Shown here: in pieces, positions 8,282 through 15,975 of the stretch
How positions within the stretch are numbered: the first letter of the stretch is position 1
Layout: every line of letters starts with the position of its first letter
DNA from: Sphingomonadales bacterium
GTDB taxonomy: Bacteria > Pseudomonadota > Alphaproteobacteria > Sphingomonadales > Sphingomonadaceae
NCBI GenBank assembly: GCA_013297725.1
Contig: JAAFIB010000027.1
Location: 1 to 33,147 of the forward strand
Direction of reading: 5' to 3'
DNA: 33,147 nucleotides
Translations under genes and position numbers: made by a program
Notes under the pieces: generated by a model
The model's input: only the letters and a program-made list of their open reading frames with translations
The model's database searches: none
What the model was told of the DNA's origin: nothing

Positions 8282-8304
8282 GCTGCGGGGCTAACTTTCG
8301 CAGC
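8282..8304 (+). promoter_or_regulatory. Leader hairpin upstream of rplM
   Basis: GCTGCG (8282-8287) and CGCAGC (8299-8304) can pair around an 11-nt loop, ending 37 nt before the rplM ATG in the only long leader of this operon. In E. coli the L13 operon is autoregulated by L13 at its leader, so an analogous element is conceivable, but the short stem makes this a weak call. A TTGACG at 8244-8249 could be a -35 box, with no good -10. Confidence 0.25.
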
Positions 8305-8341
8305 TCCCAATCCCAATCGGAAGGTTCGAACAGGCGCGATC

Positions 8342-8821
8342 ATGAAAACGCTGTCCAAAGTCACGAAATCAATCCGCCCACAGGATGTTGAAAAGGCCTG
8401 GCATGTTATTGATGCCAACGGTCTGGTTGTAGGCCGCGTTGCCTCGATCATCGCCAATATCCTGCGCGGCAAACATAAACCAAGCTATACCCCACACGTT
8501 GATTGCGGCGACCATGTCGTTGTTATCAATGCGGACAAGGTGCGCTTCACTGGCAAAAAGCTGGCCGATAAAGTCTATTATCGCCACACAGGCTATGCTG
8601 GCGGAATCAAAGGCATCACCGCTGGTAAAGTTCTCGAAGGCCGCTTTCCCGAGCGCGTTTTGGAAAAAGCTGTTGAGCGCATGGTTCCACGCGGACCATT
8701 GGGCCGTGCGCAAATGCGCGCACTGCACCTCTACAATGGCACAGAACATCCGCATGACGGCCAGCAGCCGAAAGCGATCGATATCGCCTCGATGAACCGT
8801 AAGAATAAGGTGGGTGCATAA
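8342..8821 (+). CDS. rplM: 50S ribosomal protein L13
   Basis: L13 is an early-assembly protein of the large ribosomal subunit that binds 23S rRNA. The 159-aa sequence opens [21 protein letters not shown] and carries the L13 signature [20 protein letters not shown], the [14 protein letters not shown] block and the [19 protein letters not shown] segment. It is longer than E. coli L13 (142 aa) at both ends, as is usual in alphaproteobacteria. The stop overlaps the rpsI start by one base (TAATG), so the two ribosomal proteins are translationally coupled, as in most bacteria. Confidence 0.97.
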   Translation: MKTLSKVTKSIRPQDVEKAWHVIDANGLVVGRVASIIANILRGKHKPSYTPHVDCGDHVVVINADKVRFTGKKLADKVYYRHTGYAGGIKGITAGKVLEGRFPERVLEKAVERMVPRGPLGRAQMRALHLYNGTEHPHDGQQPKAIDIASMNRKNKVGA

Positions 8822-9315
8822 TGTCCGAAACCGTAGAAACTCTCGCTGACCTGAACACGCTCGGCACCGATGCTCCTGCAGCACCTACCGGTCCAGCAGC
8901 ACCAATTCGCGAAAAAGAAGTCGATGCACAGGGTCGTTCCTATGCAACTGGCCGCCGTAAAGACGCTGTTGCCCGCGTATGGCTAAAGCCTGGCACTGGC
9001 AAAATCACTGTAAACGGCCGTGATCAGGAAGTGTATTTCGCACGTCCAACATTGCGTCTGGTGATCAACCAGCCATTCACTGTGACAGAGCGCGTTGAAC
9101 AGTACGACATTGTCGCCACTGTTAAAGGCGGCGGCTTGTCTGGCCAAGCTGGTGCAGTAAAGCATGGCATTGCACAGGCATTGTCAAAGTTTGAACCAGC
9201 ATTGCGTAGCGCCGTCAAAGCCGAAGGCTTCCTGACCCGCGACAGCCGCGTTGTCGAACGTAAAAAATACGGCAAAGCGAAAGCGCGTAAGAGCTTCCAG
9301 TTCTCCAAGCGTTAA
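8821..9315 (+). CDS. rpsI: 30S ribosomal protein S9
   Basis: S9 belongs to the small-subunit head, with a basic tail reaching towards the P-site tRNA. The 164-aa protein has an acidic/alanine-rich N-terminal extension of about 38 residues, typical of alphaproteobacteria, before the S9 core beginning [19 protein letters not shown]. The family signature [19 protein letters not shown] and the basic C-terminus [17 protein letters not shown] with terminal SKR are present. It is the second and last gene of the operon and is followed by two hairpins, the second with a T-run. Confidence 0.97.
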   Translation: MSETVETLADLNTLGTDAPAAPTGPAAPIREKEVDAQGRSYATGRRKDAVARVWLKPGTGKITVNGRDQEVYFARPTLRLVINQPFTVTERVEQYDIVATVKGGGLSGQAGAVKHGIAQALSKFEPALRSAVKAEGFLTRDSRVVERKKYGKAKARKSFQFSKR

Positions 9316-9326
9316 TCGATTTTGTA

Positions 9327-9351
9327 CGGAACTGCGTTTTGCGCGGTTCCG
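9327..9351 (+). repeat. First of two hairpins after rpsI
   Basis: CGGAACTGCG (9327-9336) pairs fully with CGCGGTTCCG (9342-9351), including one G-T pair, around TTTTG. There is no T-run directly after it, so it may stabilise the 3' end or act with the terminator 18 nt downstream. Confidence 0.5.
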
Positions 9352-9368
9352 AAGCAGAGACAAAGAGA

Positions 9369-9395
9369 GGCGGTCCTTTCGAGGGCCGCCTTTTT
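9369..9395 (+). terminator. Rho-independent terminator of rplM-rpsI
   Basis: GGCGGTCC (9369-9376) pairs with GGGCCGCC (9383-9390) around TTTCGA, and TTTTT follows at once. This is a classical intrinsic terminator 54 nt after the rpsI stop, and it lies just before the end of the convergent PLP-enzyme gene. Confidence 0.85.
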
Positions 9396-9412
9396 CGTTT
9401 AGGACTAATCAA

Positions 9413-10981
9413 TCAACCGCCGTTTTTTAGCAGTGCCGCAAGAGGTTCCGAAATCTGGTTCATCATTGCGGCCAGCGTCGCGGCAATTTCTGGATCACCC
9501 AGCACAGAAAGCCTGACCAGTTGCGGCATAGAAATGCCGATTCGCACGGTTGCGCCCCAGCGGCCATCGGATAGCTTCACGCACTTAACTGGCTGACCCA
9601 ACCGGACACCTTTACCGATCAGTGCCTTATGAATCGCGGTCGCGCCGTCAAAATCGATGGTGCGCAACTGCTCACCCGATGGGTCGTGACACAAATCTAG
9701 CGTGACCAATGTCTGCATCTCGATCGGATGACCGGCGGGCTCATTTGCTTCGCTTGGCGCAGCTGCACCAACTTTGCGAACACGGAGCATAGCGGCAAGA
9801 TTATCAGTGGCGGTCGTAAAACTACCGACTACACGCGCAACTTCCGCAATCGATAGTTTCTGAAACCGCTCGAGCTCAAACAGCGACGCGGATAGGCGCA
9901 ACGCCAACCCTGCGTTGCCGCTATCGTCCAGCGCGTCTCGCCCCGCCCAATCCGTTGGCACTTCGGCTTGACGGAAAATTTGGGTCGCACCGACTGGCAA
10001 AGGCGCAGCATTCGCCACCATTCCAGGCGGTAACAAAGCAAAACCGCTGAATGGAGGGCCGCCCATGAATTTTGATCCGGTCAGGAAAACAATGATCCCT
10101 CGTTTTAGATAGTCATGGATGGCAGGTGTAGTGATCCGCGCCTGACACGCATCGACTACAAAGCTGACATCAGACCCAAAACGCGCAATCAACGCATCGA
10201 TTTCATCCAGATGCGGCAACACCAATCCGGTTTTGGAACCGTGCACGACATGGACCAACGGATGCAGACCAGCCGACAGTGCGTCCGCAATCTTTGGCCC
10301 CATTTGTTTAGCAATCGCGGGGCCATCAAAGGCTGTTCCCATCGCATCGCGCACCGGAAAATCGCCCATTTCAACTTTCACCATGCCCTCGACTGGCTGC
10401 CCGGGTGTAACATCGGTGCCAAGTGCCGTTTCGTTGGCAAAATATCGCCCCGCCGCGCTGTGGATGCATCCCGAGCCAACCTCGTCCGCGCCTAGCAACA
10501 GGTTGGAAACGCCATTCGCGCCTTTCCCTGCACAAGCGAACAAGGGCACATATTCAAGATCAGTGCCCGATGGTGCAAAGAAGATGTCGATATCACTGTC
10601 TAGATTATAGGCGCTTCGTATCTGCGCTCGGCTCTGTTCCAATGCATCTGCATAAACATCACCAGAATTCAGGTTCGCAGCATCGGTTCCATATACCTCA
10701 ACCAAATAAGCGGCAGCATCAGCGCTCAAATCATTGGCGGTCGACGAAGCCAGCGCCAGCACATCGCGCGGATAGGGTCCGCTGCTATAACGGTTCAGCC
10801 GGGTTTGGGGATCAAGAACGATGCGCGCATCGCCGCCTTGCGTCATCAAATTGGCGAGCGTCGAATCATGGTCAAAGGCCAAAACGGGATCCTTCGGCTG
10901 TTGTTGTGCAAGGTGGCTATAGTCGGGCATCAACAAATAGGAAATTGCGAAAATCGGCAAAGCGATTAAGAGCGGCCACAT
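9413..10981 (-). CDS. Fold-type I PLP-dependent enzyme (class V aminotransferase-like), probably membrane-anchored
   Basis: A 522-aa protein that I place in the class V aminotransferase/cysteine desulfurase-like group; the exact activity is not recognisable. Visible parts: a hydrophobic N-terminal segment (residues 2-17), the phosphate-binding FAPSGTDLEY (138-140 SGT), HVVHGSKTGLVLPHLDEIDAL, the aspartate that would hold the pyridine nitrogen at D277 in FVVDACQ, and the likely Schiff-base lysine K304 in LTGSKFMGGPPFSG. The N-terminal segment suggests a signal anchor, unusual for such enzymes. The ATG at 10981 has only a weak GGA nearby; the next in-frame ATG (10930) has no Shine-Dalgarno and would delete the anchor. 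It is divergent from an ATP-grasp ligase gene with 23 nt between the start codons, so the two promoters must lie inside each other's coding sequences or overlap. Confidence 0.75.
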   Translation of the reverse strand: MWPLLIALPIFAISYLLMPDYSHLAQQQPKDPVLAFDHDSTLANLMTQGGDARIVLDPQTRLNRYSSGPYPRDVLALASSTANDLSADAAAYLVEVYGTDAANLNSGDVYADALEQSRAQIRSAYNLDSDIDIFFAPSGTDLEYVPLFACAGKGANGVSNLLLGADEVGSGCIHSAAGRYFANETALGTDVTPGQPVEGMVKVEMGDFPVRDAMGTAFDGPAIAKQMGPKIADALSAGLHPLVHVVHGSKTGLVLPHLDEIDALIARFGSDVSFVVDACQARITTPAIHDYLKRGIIVFLTGSKFMGGPPFSGFALLPPGMVANAAPLPVGATQIFRQAEVPTDWAGRDALDDSGNAGLALRLSASLFELERFQKLSIAEVARVVGSFTTATDNLAAMLRVRKVGAAAPSEANEPAGHPIEMQTLVTLDLCHDPSGEQLRTIDFDGATAIHKALIGKGVRLGQPVKCVKLSDGRWGATVRIGISMPQLVRLSVLGDPEIAATLAAMMNQISEPLAALLKNGG

Positions 10982-11004
10982 AATTCCAGCCCGAGGGACT
11001 TAAA

Positions 11005-12009
11005 ATGGCAAACCCCACCCGCCTGACCGCGAAAGCCCGTAAGGATCTGCGGATCCTTTTTATCGCCAAACATGCGCTAGGCGATGGCAGCTTGGATAGC
11101 GCCGACGGCAATCATTCGCCATATCATTATGAACTGAAAACGATCCTGTCGGGCCTTTTCGAAAATCTAAGCGTGGCTAACAAGTACGACGCTTTGTTCA
11201 CTGACCCCGGCGTCGATTTCGTTTGGCCGATGCTGAACCGCGGCGGTTTTTTCAATTCCGAAATGCTATGTCCGTTGCTGTGCGAACGACTGGGCGTGCC
11301 CTATCTTGGCGCGAACCCGATTTTGCGCGGGCTGGCTGATGACAAACATCTGACCAAGCTGGAAGGCGTCGCACGCGGTGTGCCAACTTGTGACTGGGCA
11401 GTCTATCGTGCTGGTGCTCCGGTCGAGGAAGCTCGTTGTCCAAAAGGCGATCGTTACGTGATAAAGCCCAATAACAGCTCGGCGAGCTGGGGCATTGGCG
11501 ATGCCTATGATTGGGCAGGCGTGAAGGCCGCGATACTGGCGATCCATGCCGAGGGCCATGACGTCATAGTCGAGCCCTTTATGAACGGCAGTGACGTCGA
11601 GGTGCCGGTGATCTTTAAGGACGGCGCGCCTTTTGTAATGCCGCCAATGCTGTTCAAACAAAATGACCCGTCGCATCTGCGAACCAACGCGGAAAAGCGC
11701 GATCTGGTGGAGCGCGAGCATAAATATACGCTGGTTCCCTTTGAAGGCGACGAAGCGTGGGACAAGATTCGTGCTATGACTTTGACGCTAGCCGAAATTT
11801 TCAGGCCGTTCGATTTTGGCCGTTTCGAATTTCGTTTCAACGAAGCAACTGGCGAGATCAACTTGCTAGAGGTCAATCTGCAATGCAACCTGTGGTCGCA
11901 AAAGGTCTATGGCCGGTCGGCAGTCCTGTTGGGTTGGACGCAGGAAGACCTGATCGAGACAATCATAGCCGAAAGCCTGATCCGGCGCGGATTAATGGAT
12001 AGGGTTTAA
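11005..12009 (+). CDS. ATP-grasp ligase (D-alanine-D-alanine ligase-like)
   Basis: A 334-aa soluble protein of the ATP-grasp superfamily, which joins a carboxylate to an amine, thiol or similar group through an acyl phosphate. Visible elements are the ATP-binding lysine in YVIKPNNSSASWGIGDAY (near residue 155), the acidic/hydrophobic hinge VIVEPFMNGSDVEVPVI, and the metal-binding end EINLLEVNLQCNLWS (near residue 285). It resembles D-Ala-D-Ala ligase but is not Ddl: the usual Ddl N-terminus and omega-loop are not apparent. The ATG at 11005 has a strong GAGGGA (10993-10998) at 6 nt. The divergent partner is a PLP enzyme, so the two may act on one amino-acid-derived compound. That is inference; substrate and product are unknown. 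Confidence 0.8.
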   Translation: MANPTRLTAKARKDLRILFIAKHALGDGSLDSADGNHSPYHYELKTILSGLFENLSVANKYDALFTDPGVDFVWPMLNRGGFFNSEMLCPLLCERLGVPYLGANPILRGLADDKHLTKLEGVARGVPTCDWAVYRAGAPVEEARCPKGDRYVIKPNNSSASWGIGDAYDWAGVKAAILAIHAEGHDVIVEPFMNGSDVEVPVIFKDGAPFVMPPMLFKQNDPSHLRTNAEKRDLVEREHKYTLVPFEGDEAWDKIRAMTLTLAEIFRPFDFGRFEFRFNEATGEINLLEVNLQCNLWSQKVYGRSAVLLGWTQEDLIETIIAESLIRRGLMDRV

Positions 12010-12013
12010 TCCC

Positions 12014-12055
12014 GCGTTTATGAGCCAGCGTTTATTGGCCAATGTTTATTACTAC
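12014..12055. repeat. Three copies of a 14-nt direct repeat upstream of sdhB
   Basis: GCGTTTATGAGCCA, GCGTTTATTGGCCA and ATGTTTATTACTAC follow one another with a 14-nt period. The first two differ at 2 of 14 positions; the third keeps only the TTTAT core. It starts 5 nt after the ATP-grasp stop and about 70-110 nt before the sdhB ATG. Confidence 0.5.
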
Positions 12056-12076
12056 ACCTAAAATTGCAATTGCTTG

Positions 12077-12116
12077 GGCCTAACCGCTTGGTTAGGGCAT
12101 ATCTAAGTTTAGTATC
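12077..12116 (+). promoter_or_regulatory. Inverted repeat and possible promoter of sdhB
   Basis: CCTAACC (12079-12085) and GGTTAGG (12090-12096) form a perfect inverted repeat around GCTT. TTGGTT (12088-12093) with TAGTAT (12110-12115) at 16 nt would serve as -35 and -10 boxes, so the repeat would overlap the -35. The segment GGCCTAACCGCTTGG (12077-12091) recurs upstream of mdh. Confidence 0.35.
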
Positions 12117-12127
12117 AGGATCAAAAC

Positions 12128-12907
12128 ATGGCCGAATTCACGTTGCCGAAGAACAGCAAAGTCCAAAAGGGTAAAGCGCATACCGCGACCAGCAGCGGTA
12201 ATATGCGCAGCTTTAAAGTCTATCGCTATGATCCTGACTCCGGCGAGAATCCGCGGTACGACACGTTTGAGGTTGATACTGACAATTGCGGCCCGATGGT
12301 GCTCGACGCGCTGATCAAGATGAAGGCTGAACAGGATAGCTCGCTGACATTCCGCCGTTCATGCCGCGAAGGGATTTGCGGTTCGTGTGCGATGAACATC
12401 AACGGCAAAAACGGCCTAGCCTGCACCACTGCGGTTGAAGACTGCAAAGGTGCGGTCACAATCACGCCATTACCGCATATGGAAGTGGTTAAGGATCTGG
12501 TTCCCGACCTGTCGCATTTTTACGCGCAATATGCTTCGATCAAGCCTTGGTTGCAGACGGTAACACCGACACCTTCGGGCAAGGAACGTCTGCAATCCCC
12601 CGCAGATCGTGCAAAGCTTGATGGCCTGTATGAATGCATATTGTGTGCGTGCTGTTCAACCAGCTGCCCTTCATATTGGTGGAACAGCGACAAGTTCCTT
12701 GGCCCCGCGATCTTGCTGCAAGCCTATCGCTGGCTCGCCGACAGCCGTGACGAAATGACCGGTGAGCGGCTCGACGACTTGGAAGATCCGTTCCGCCTCT
12801 ATCGTTGCCACACAATCATGAACTGCTCCAATGCTTGCCCCAAGGGATTGAACCCGGCCAAAGCCATCGCAGAAACCAAGAAGATGGTGGCGGAGCGTCA
12901 GATTTGA
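12128..12907 (+). CDS. sdhB: Succinate dehydrogenase iron-sulfur subunit
   Basis: SdhB carries electrons from the flavin of SdhA to ubiquinone in respiratory complex II at the inner membrane. The 259-aa protein has the N-terminal ferredoxin-like domain with the [2Fe-2S] cysteines in [13 protein letters not shown], then the [4Fe-4S] motif [12 protein letters not shown] and the [3Fe-4S]/[4Fe-4S] motif [17 protein letters not shown] near the C-terminus. Length is normal for alphaproteobacteria. The usual partners sdhC, sdhD and sdhA are not adjacent: the upstream gene is the ATP-grasp ligase and downstream come a thioesterase and zapE. It is preceded by an inverted repeat and a possible promoter, consistent with separate control. 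Confidence 0.96.
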   Translation: MAEFTLPKNSKVQKGKAHTATSSGNMRSFKVYRYDPDSGENPRYDTFEVDTDNCGPMVLDALIKMKAEQDSSLTFRRSCREGICGSCAMNINGKNGLACTTAVEDCKGAVTITPLPHMEVVKDLVPDLSHFYAQYASIKPWLQTVTPTPSGKERLQSPADRAKLDGLYECILCACCSTSCPSYWWNSDKFLGPAILLQAYRWLADSRDEMTGERLDDLEDPFRLYRCHTIMNCSNACPKGLNPAKAIAETKKMVAERQI

Positions 12908-12917
12908 ACGCCAAAAT

Positions 12918-13415
12918 ATGAACGACGGAATTGCGTCACCCCCGCCCGCCGAGCATTTCGACGCAGCTGTGCAGGATGATGGTTGGCTTAGCTGGAATTT
13001 GAACGACAAAACGCGGTTTAATGCGTTTATCGAACCATTGTCGGTGCGGGCAGAAGCGCCGTTGCCCGATGGGCGTCCAGTAGCCCGTATCCGCATGCAT
13101 CCGGTGCGCAAGCACAGCAATCTCGGCGATCATGTGCATGGTGCAGTGACACTAGCATTGATTGATGTGTCGTTGTTTGCAGCCGCGCATCAGTTTGGAT
13201 CGCTTAACGCCGGGTTTTCGGTGACGCTTGATCTTGGCACTCAGTTTATTGCCGGTGGGCGCATTAATGAGCCGCTGGATGCCGTTGTCGAACAGGTGCG
13301 CGAGACCGGACGGCTGATATTCTTGCGCGGCATGGTCGTGCAGGGGCCGGATGACACGCATATCGTCGCATCGTTTTCCGGAACGATCCGCAAGGCATCA
13401 CAAGACCGAAAATGA
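12918..13415 (+). CDS. PaaI-type hotdog-fold thioesterase
   Basis: A 165-aa hotdog-fold protein of the PaaI/acyl-CoA thioesterase group, which hydrolyses acyl-CoA thioesters; the physiological acyl group is unknown. The fold's long helix is seen in NLGDHVHGAVTLALIDVSLFAAAHQFG, and the following strands in FSVTLDLGTQFIAGGRI and LIFLRGMVV. The HVHGAVTLALID segment replaces the more usual HGG, with H136-type and D residues in the active-site region. It begins 10 nt after sdhB and its end overlaps zapE by 4 nt (ATGA), so the three genes probably form an operon. Confidence 0.8.
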   Translation: MNDGIASPPPAEHFDAAVQDDGWLSWNLNDKTRFNAFIEPLSVRAEAPLPDGRPVARIRMHPVRKHSNLGDHVHGAVTLALIDVSLFAAAHQFGSLNAGFSVTLDLGTQFIAGGRINEPLDAVVEQVRETGRLIFLRGMVVQGPDDTHIVASFSGTIRKASQDRK

Positions 13416-14524
13416 GCGGGCTGCTTACCGCCTATGAGTTGCTGGTCGCGACAGGCGAGTTAAAGCCCGACCCCGATCAGGCGCACGCTGCGGCAAAGCT
13501 TTCGGATATTCAGCAACTATTGGAGGCGGTCCCGCCGCGCGGCAGCACATTGTGGCGGTTCCTCGGCAAAAAGCCTGACCCTGTGCGCGGGCTATATCTT
13601 TGGGGCGGCGTCGGGCGCGGGAAATCCATGCTGATGGATTTGTTCTTTGATGCTGTTCAGATCAACCGCAAGCGGCGGGTGCATTTTCATGAGTTTATGC
13701 TCTTCATCCATGCGCAGTTGAAGGTGGAGCGTGACAAGGAGAAGGGCGACCCGATCCCGCCAGTGGTCGCTGCGCTTGCCGAAGAGGTCCGCCTGCTGTG
13801 TTTTGACGAGATGGTTGTCAACAACATGGCCGATGCAGCGATCATGTCGCGGCTGTTTGCCGGGCTGTTTGATGCGGGCGTTACTGTTATCACCACATCG
13901 AACCGCCACCCCGATGATCTGTATAAAGACGGCCTGAATCGCCAGCTTTTCCTGCCATTTATCGAATTGGTGAAGCAGCGGCTTGACGTCATGGCGCTGG
14001 ATGGACCGACAGATTACCGGCGCGACAGGCTGGGTCAGGCGCGGACTTGGCTGACACCCAATGGCCCTGACGCTACTAAAGAACTGTCCGAGACATTCTT
14101 TCGCCTGACCGATTATCCCCCCGAGGATCGCGCCCATGTTCCTGCGCTGGATATCGATGTCGGCGCGGGACGAACGCTGCATGTGCCAAAAGCACTAAAA
14201 GGTGTCGCTGTATTCTCGTTCAAACGATTATGCGCAGAGGCACGCGGTGCGGCAGACTATCTGGCAGTCGCACGCCGTTTCCACACCGTAATCATCGTCG
14301 GCATTCCTGTGCTAGGGCCGCAAAACCGCAACGAAGCCGCACGTTTTGTCACCTTAATCGACGCACTTTACGAATACCGCGTCAAATTGCTGGCGTCTGC
14401 CGATGCTGCGCCCGATGCGTTATACCCCGTTGGAGACGGCCGGTTTGAATTTGACCGCACCGTATCGCGGCTGATCGAAATGCAATCCGAAGACTATCTG
14501 GCGGAAGGCCATGGTCCGCGCTAA
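13412..14524 (+). CDS. zapE: Cell division protein ZapE (AFG1-like ATPase)
   Basis: A 370-aa AAA+-related ATPase of the AFG1/LACE1 family. ZapE associates with FtsZ at the division ring in E. coli, while the mitochondrial relative acts in inner-membrane protein quality control. Walker A is GGVGRGKS (residues 65-72) and Walker B is LLCFDEMVV, followed by the family patterns VTVITTSNRHPDDLYKDGLNRQLFLPFI and FKRLCAEARGAADYLAVARRF. There is no membrane segment. It overlaps the thioesterase gene by 4 nt. Length is typical. The context with sdhB could reflect a role around respiratory complexes, as for mitochondrial AFG1, but that is speculation. Confidence 0.93.
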   Translation: MSGLLTAYELLVATGELKPDPDQAHAAAKLSDIQQLLEAVPPRGSTLWRFLGKKPDPVRGLYLWGGVGRGKSMLMDLFFDAVQINRKRRVHFHEFMLFIHAQLKVERDKEKGDPIPPVVAALAEEVRLLCFDEMVVNNMADAAIMSRLFAGLFDAGVTVITTSNRHPDDLYKDGLNRQLFLPFIELVKQRLDVMALDGPTDYRRDRLGQARTWLTPNGPDATKELSETFFRLTDYPPEDRAHVPALDIDVGAGRTLHVPKALKGVAVFSFKRLCAEARGAADYLAVARRFHTVIIVGIPVLGPQNRNEAARFVTLIDALYEYRVKLLASADAAPDALYPVGDGRFEFDRTVSRLIEMQSEDYLAEGHGPR

Positions 14525-14547
14525 TATAGCGATAACAGGAGAACATC

Positions 14548-15969
14548 ATGCGCCACACACTCGCCGCTCTTATCGCTCTTTCGCTGACCGTCCCCGCATT
14601 CGCACAAACGCAACCTACGCCCCCGGCCAACCCATGGCACAGCAAAGGTCGCGCGCTGTTTTCCGATATTATCGCGATCCCGTCAGTCACAGATCGCACC
14701 GAAGAAGTGAAGCGCTTAACGGCGTATCTGAAAGCCCGTTTCGAGGCAGGCGGGATTACCGATGTCATTGTGAAGGACCATGACGGCACGCAATCTATGA
14801 TCGTCCGCTGGCCTGCCGAGGTGAAGGGCAAAGGCAAAAAGGCAGCTAAACCTGCGCAAAAGCCGATATTGCTGCTTGGCCATATGGATGTGGTTGAGGC
14901 TTTGCCCGCCGATTGGTCGCGCGATCCGTTTAAGCTGATCGAGGAAGATGGCTATCTGTATGGTCGCGGCACAGTCGATATGAAAAACGGTATCGCCGCG
15001 ATCACCAATGCTTTGCTGTGGCTAAAGGCTGAAGGGTTTAAACCAAAACGCGACATTGTTGTTTTCTTTTCGGGCGATGAGGAAACCGGCGGCAATGGTG
15101 CACTGCGCGCCGCGACCGAATGGCGTTCGCTGGTTGATGCCGAATATGCCCTGAATGCCGATGCCGGTGGCGGCGCGTTTCTAAAGAACGGGATGCTGCT
15201 GGGCTTTGGTATGCAAACGTCAGAAAAAATGTATCAGGATTTCACCTTTACCGCGCGCAATCCCGGCGGACATAGCTCGCGCCCGCGGCCCGATAATGCC
15301 ATTTATGAACTGTCCGCGGCGCTAAAGAAGCTGGAGGCGCACCGCTTCACCCCGGCCTTTACCGAAACGACGCGTGCCTATTTGCAGTTCCGCCAAAAAC
15401 AGGAACAAGGCCCGCTTGGCGATGCGATGCGGCGCTGGTTAGCGAACAAAGATGATGCTGCGGCCGCCGACATTATCGAGGCGGACCAATCCGAAATTGG
15501 CACTACGCGCACCCGCTGTGTCGCAACGCGGCTAGAGGGCGGTCATGCCAATAATGCACTGCCACAACTGGCGCGCGCAACCGTTAACTGCCGGATACTA
15601 CCGGGCGGCACCGCAGAGGCAGTACAGGCCGAGTTGCAATCGGCGGTGGGTGATGGTGTCAAGATCGAGCCCATCCAACGCGCGCGCCCTTCGCCGCCAT
15701 CACCGTTGCGGACCGATGTGACCAAAGCGTTTACCGACGCGGTGCAGAAACGCCATCCCGGCGCAGCAATCGTCCCGCAAATGTCGCAAGGGGCGACCGA
15801 CGGCCTGTTTTTCCGCAGCGAAGGCCTGCCGGTTTACGGCGTCAACGGAACCTGGATCGTCATCCCCGATGACGAACGTGCGCATGGCAAGGATGAACGG
15901 ATCCCCGTGAAGAGCTTTTACGACACGCTGGATCACTGGCACGACATGGTGAAGGCGTTGGCGGGGTAA
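14548..15969 (+). CDS. Secreted M20-family metallopeptidase
   Basis: A 473-aa zinc-dependent exo- or dipeptidase of the M20/M25/M40 clan, predicted to be exported. A signal peptide ends near residue 19 (LTVPAFAQ). The metal ligands and catalytic residues are seen in LLGHMDVVEA (His and Asp), YGRGTVDMKNGIAA (bridging Asp), SGDEETGGNG (catalytic Glu pair) and NADAGGGA; the lid domain begins about GGHSSRP. The C-terminal ligand is probably the His in ERAHGKDERIP. An AGGAGA Shine-Dalgarno lies 7 nt before the ATG. It follows zapE by 23 nt. Whether it processes peptides for nutrition or wall turnover cannot be told. Confidence 0.9.
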   Translation: MRHTLAALIALSLTVPAFAQTQPTPPANPWHSKGRALFSDIIAIPSVTDRTEEVKRLTAYLKARFEAGGITDVIVKDHDGTQSMIVRWPAEVKGKGKKAAKPAQKPILLLGHMDVVEALPADWSRDPFKLIEEDGYLYGRGTVDMKNGIAAITNALLWLKAEGFKPKRDIVVFFSGDEETGGNGALRAATEWRSLVDAEYALNADAGGGAFLKNGMLLGFGMQTSEKMYQDFTFTARNPGGHSSRPRPDNAIYELSAALKKLEAHRFTPAFTETTRAYLQFRQKQEQGPLGDAMRRWLANKDDAAAADIIEADQSEIGTTRTRCVATRLEGGHANNALPQLARATVNCRILPGGTAEAVQAELQSAVGDGVKIEPIQRARPSPPSPLRTDVTKAFTDAVQKRHPGAAIVPQMSQGATDGLFFRSEGLPVYGVNGTWIVIPDDERAHGKDERIPVKSFYDTLDHWHDMVKALAG

Positions 15970-15975
15970 GGTAGG

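Noticed and set aside
8206-8341. GGTTCGAAC at 8323-8331, like the T-arm of a tRNA, before rplM
   Set aside because: No acceptor, D- or anticodon stem can be built around it; it is chance similarity in the leader.
13592-14182. 196-codon minus-strand ORF inside zapE
   Set aside because: It mirrors zapE coding sequence and lacks a Shine-Dalgarno or family features.
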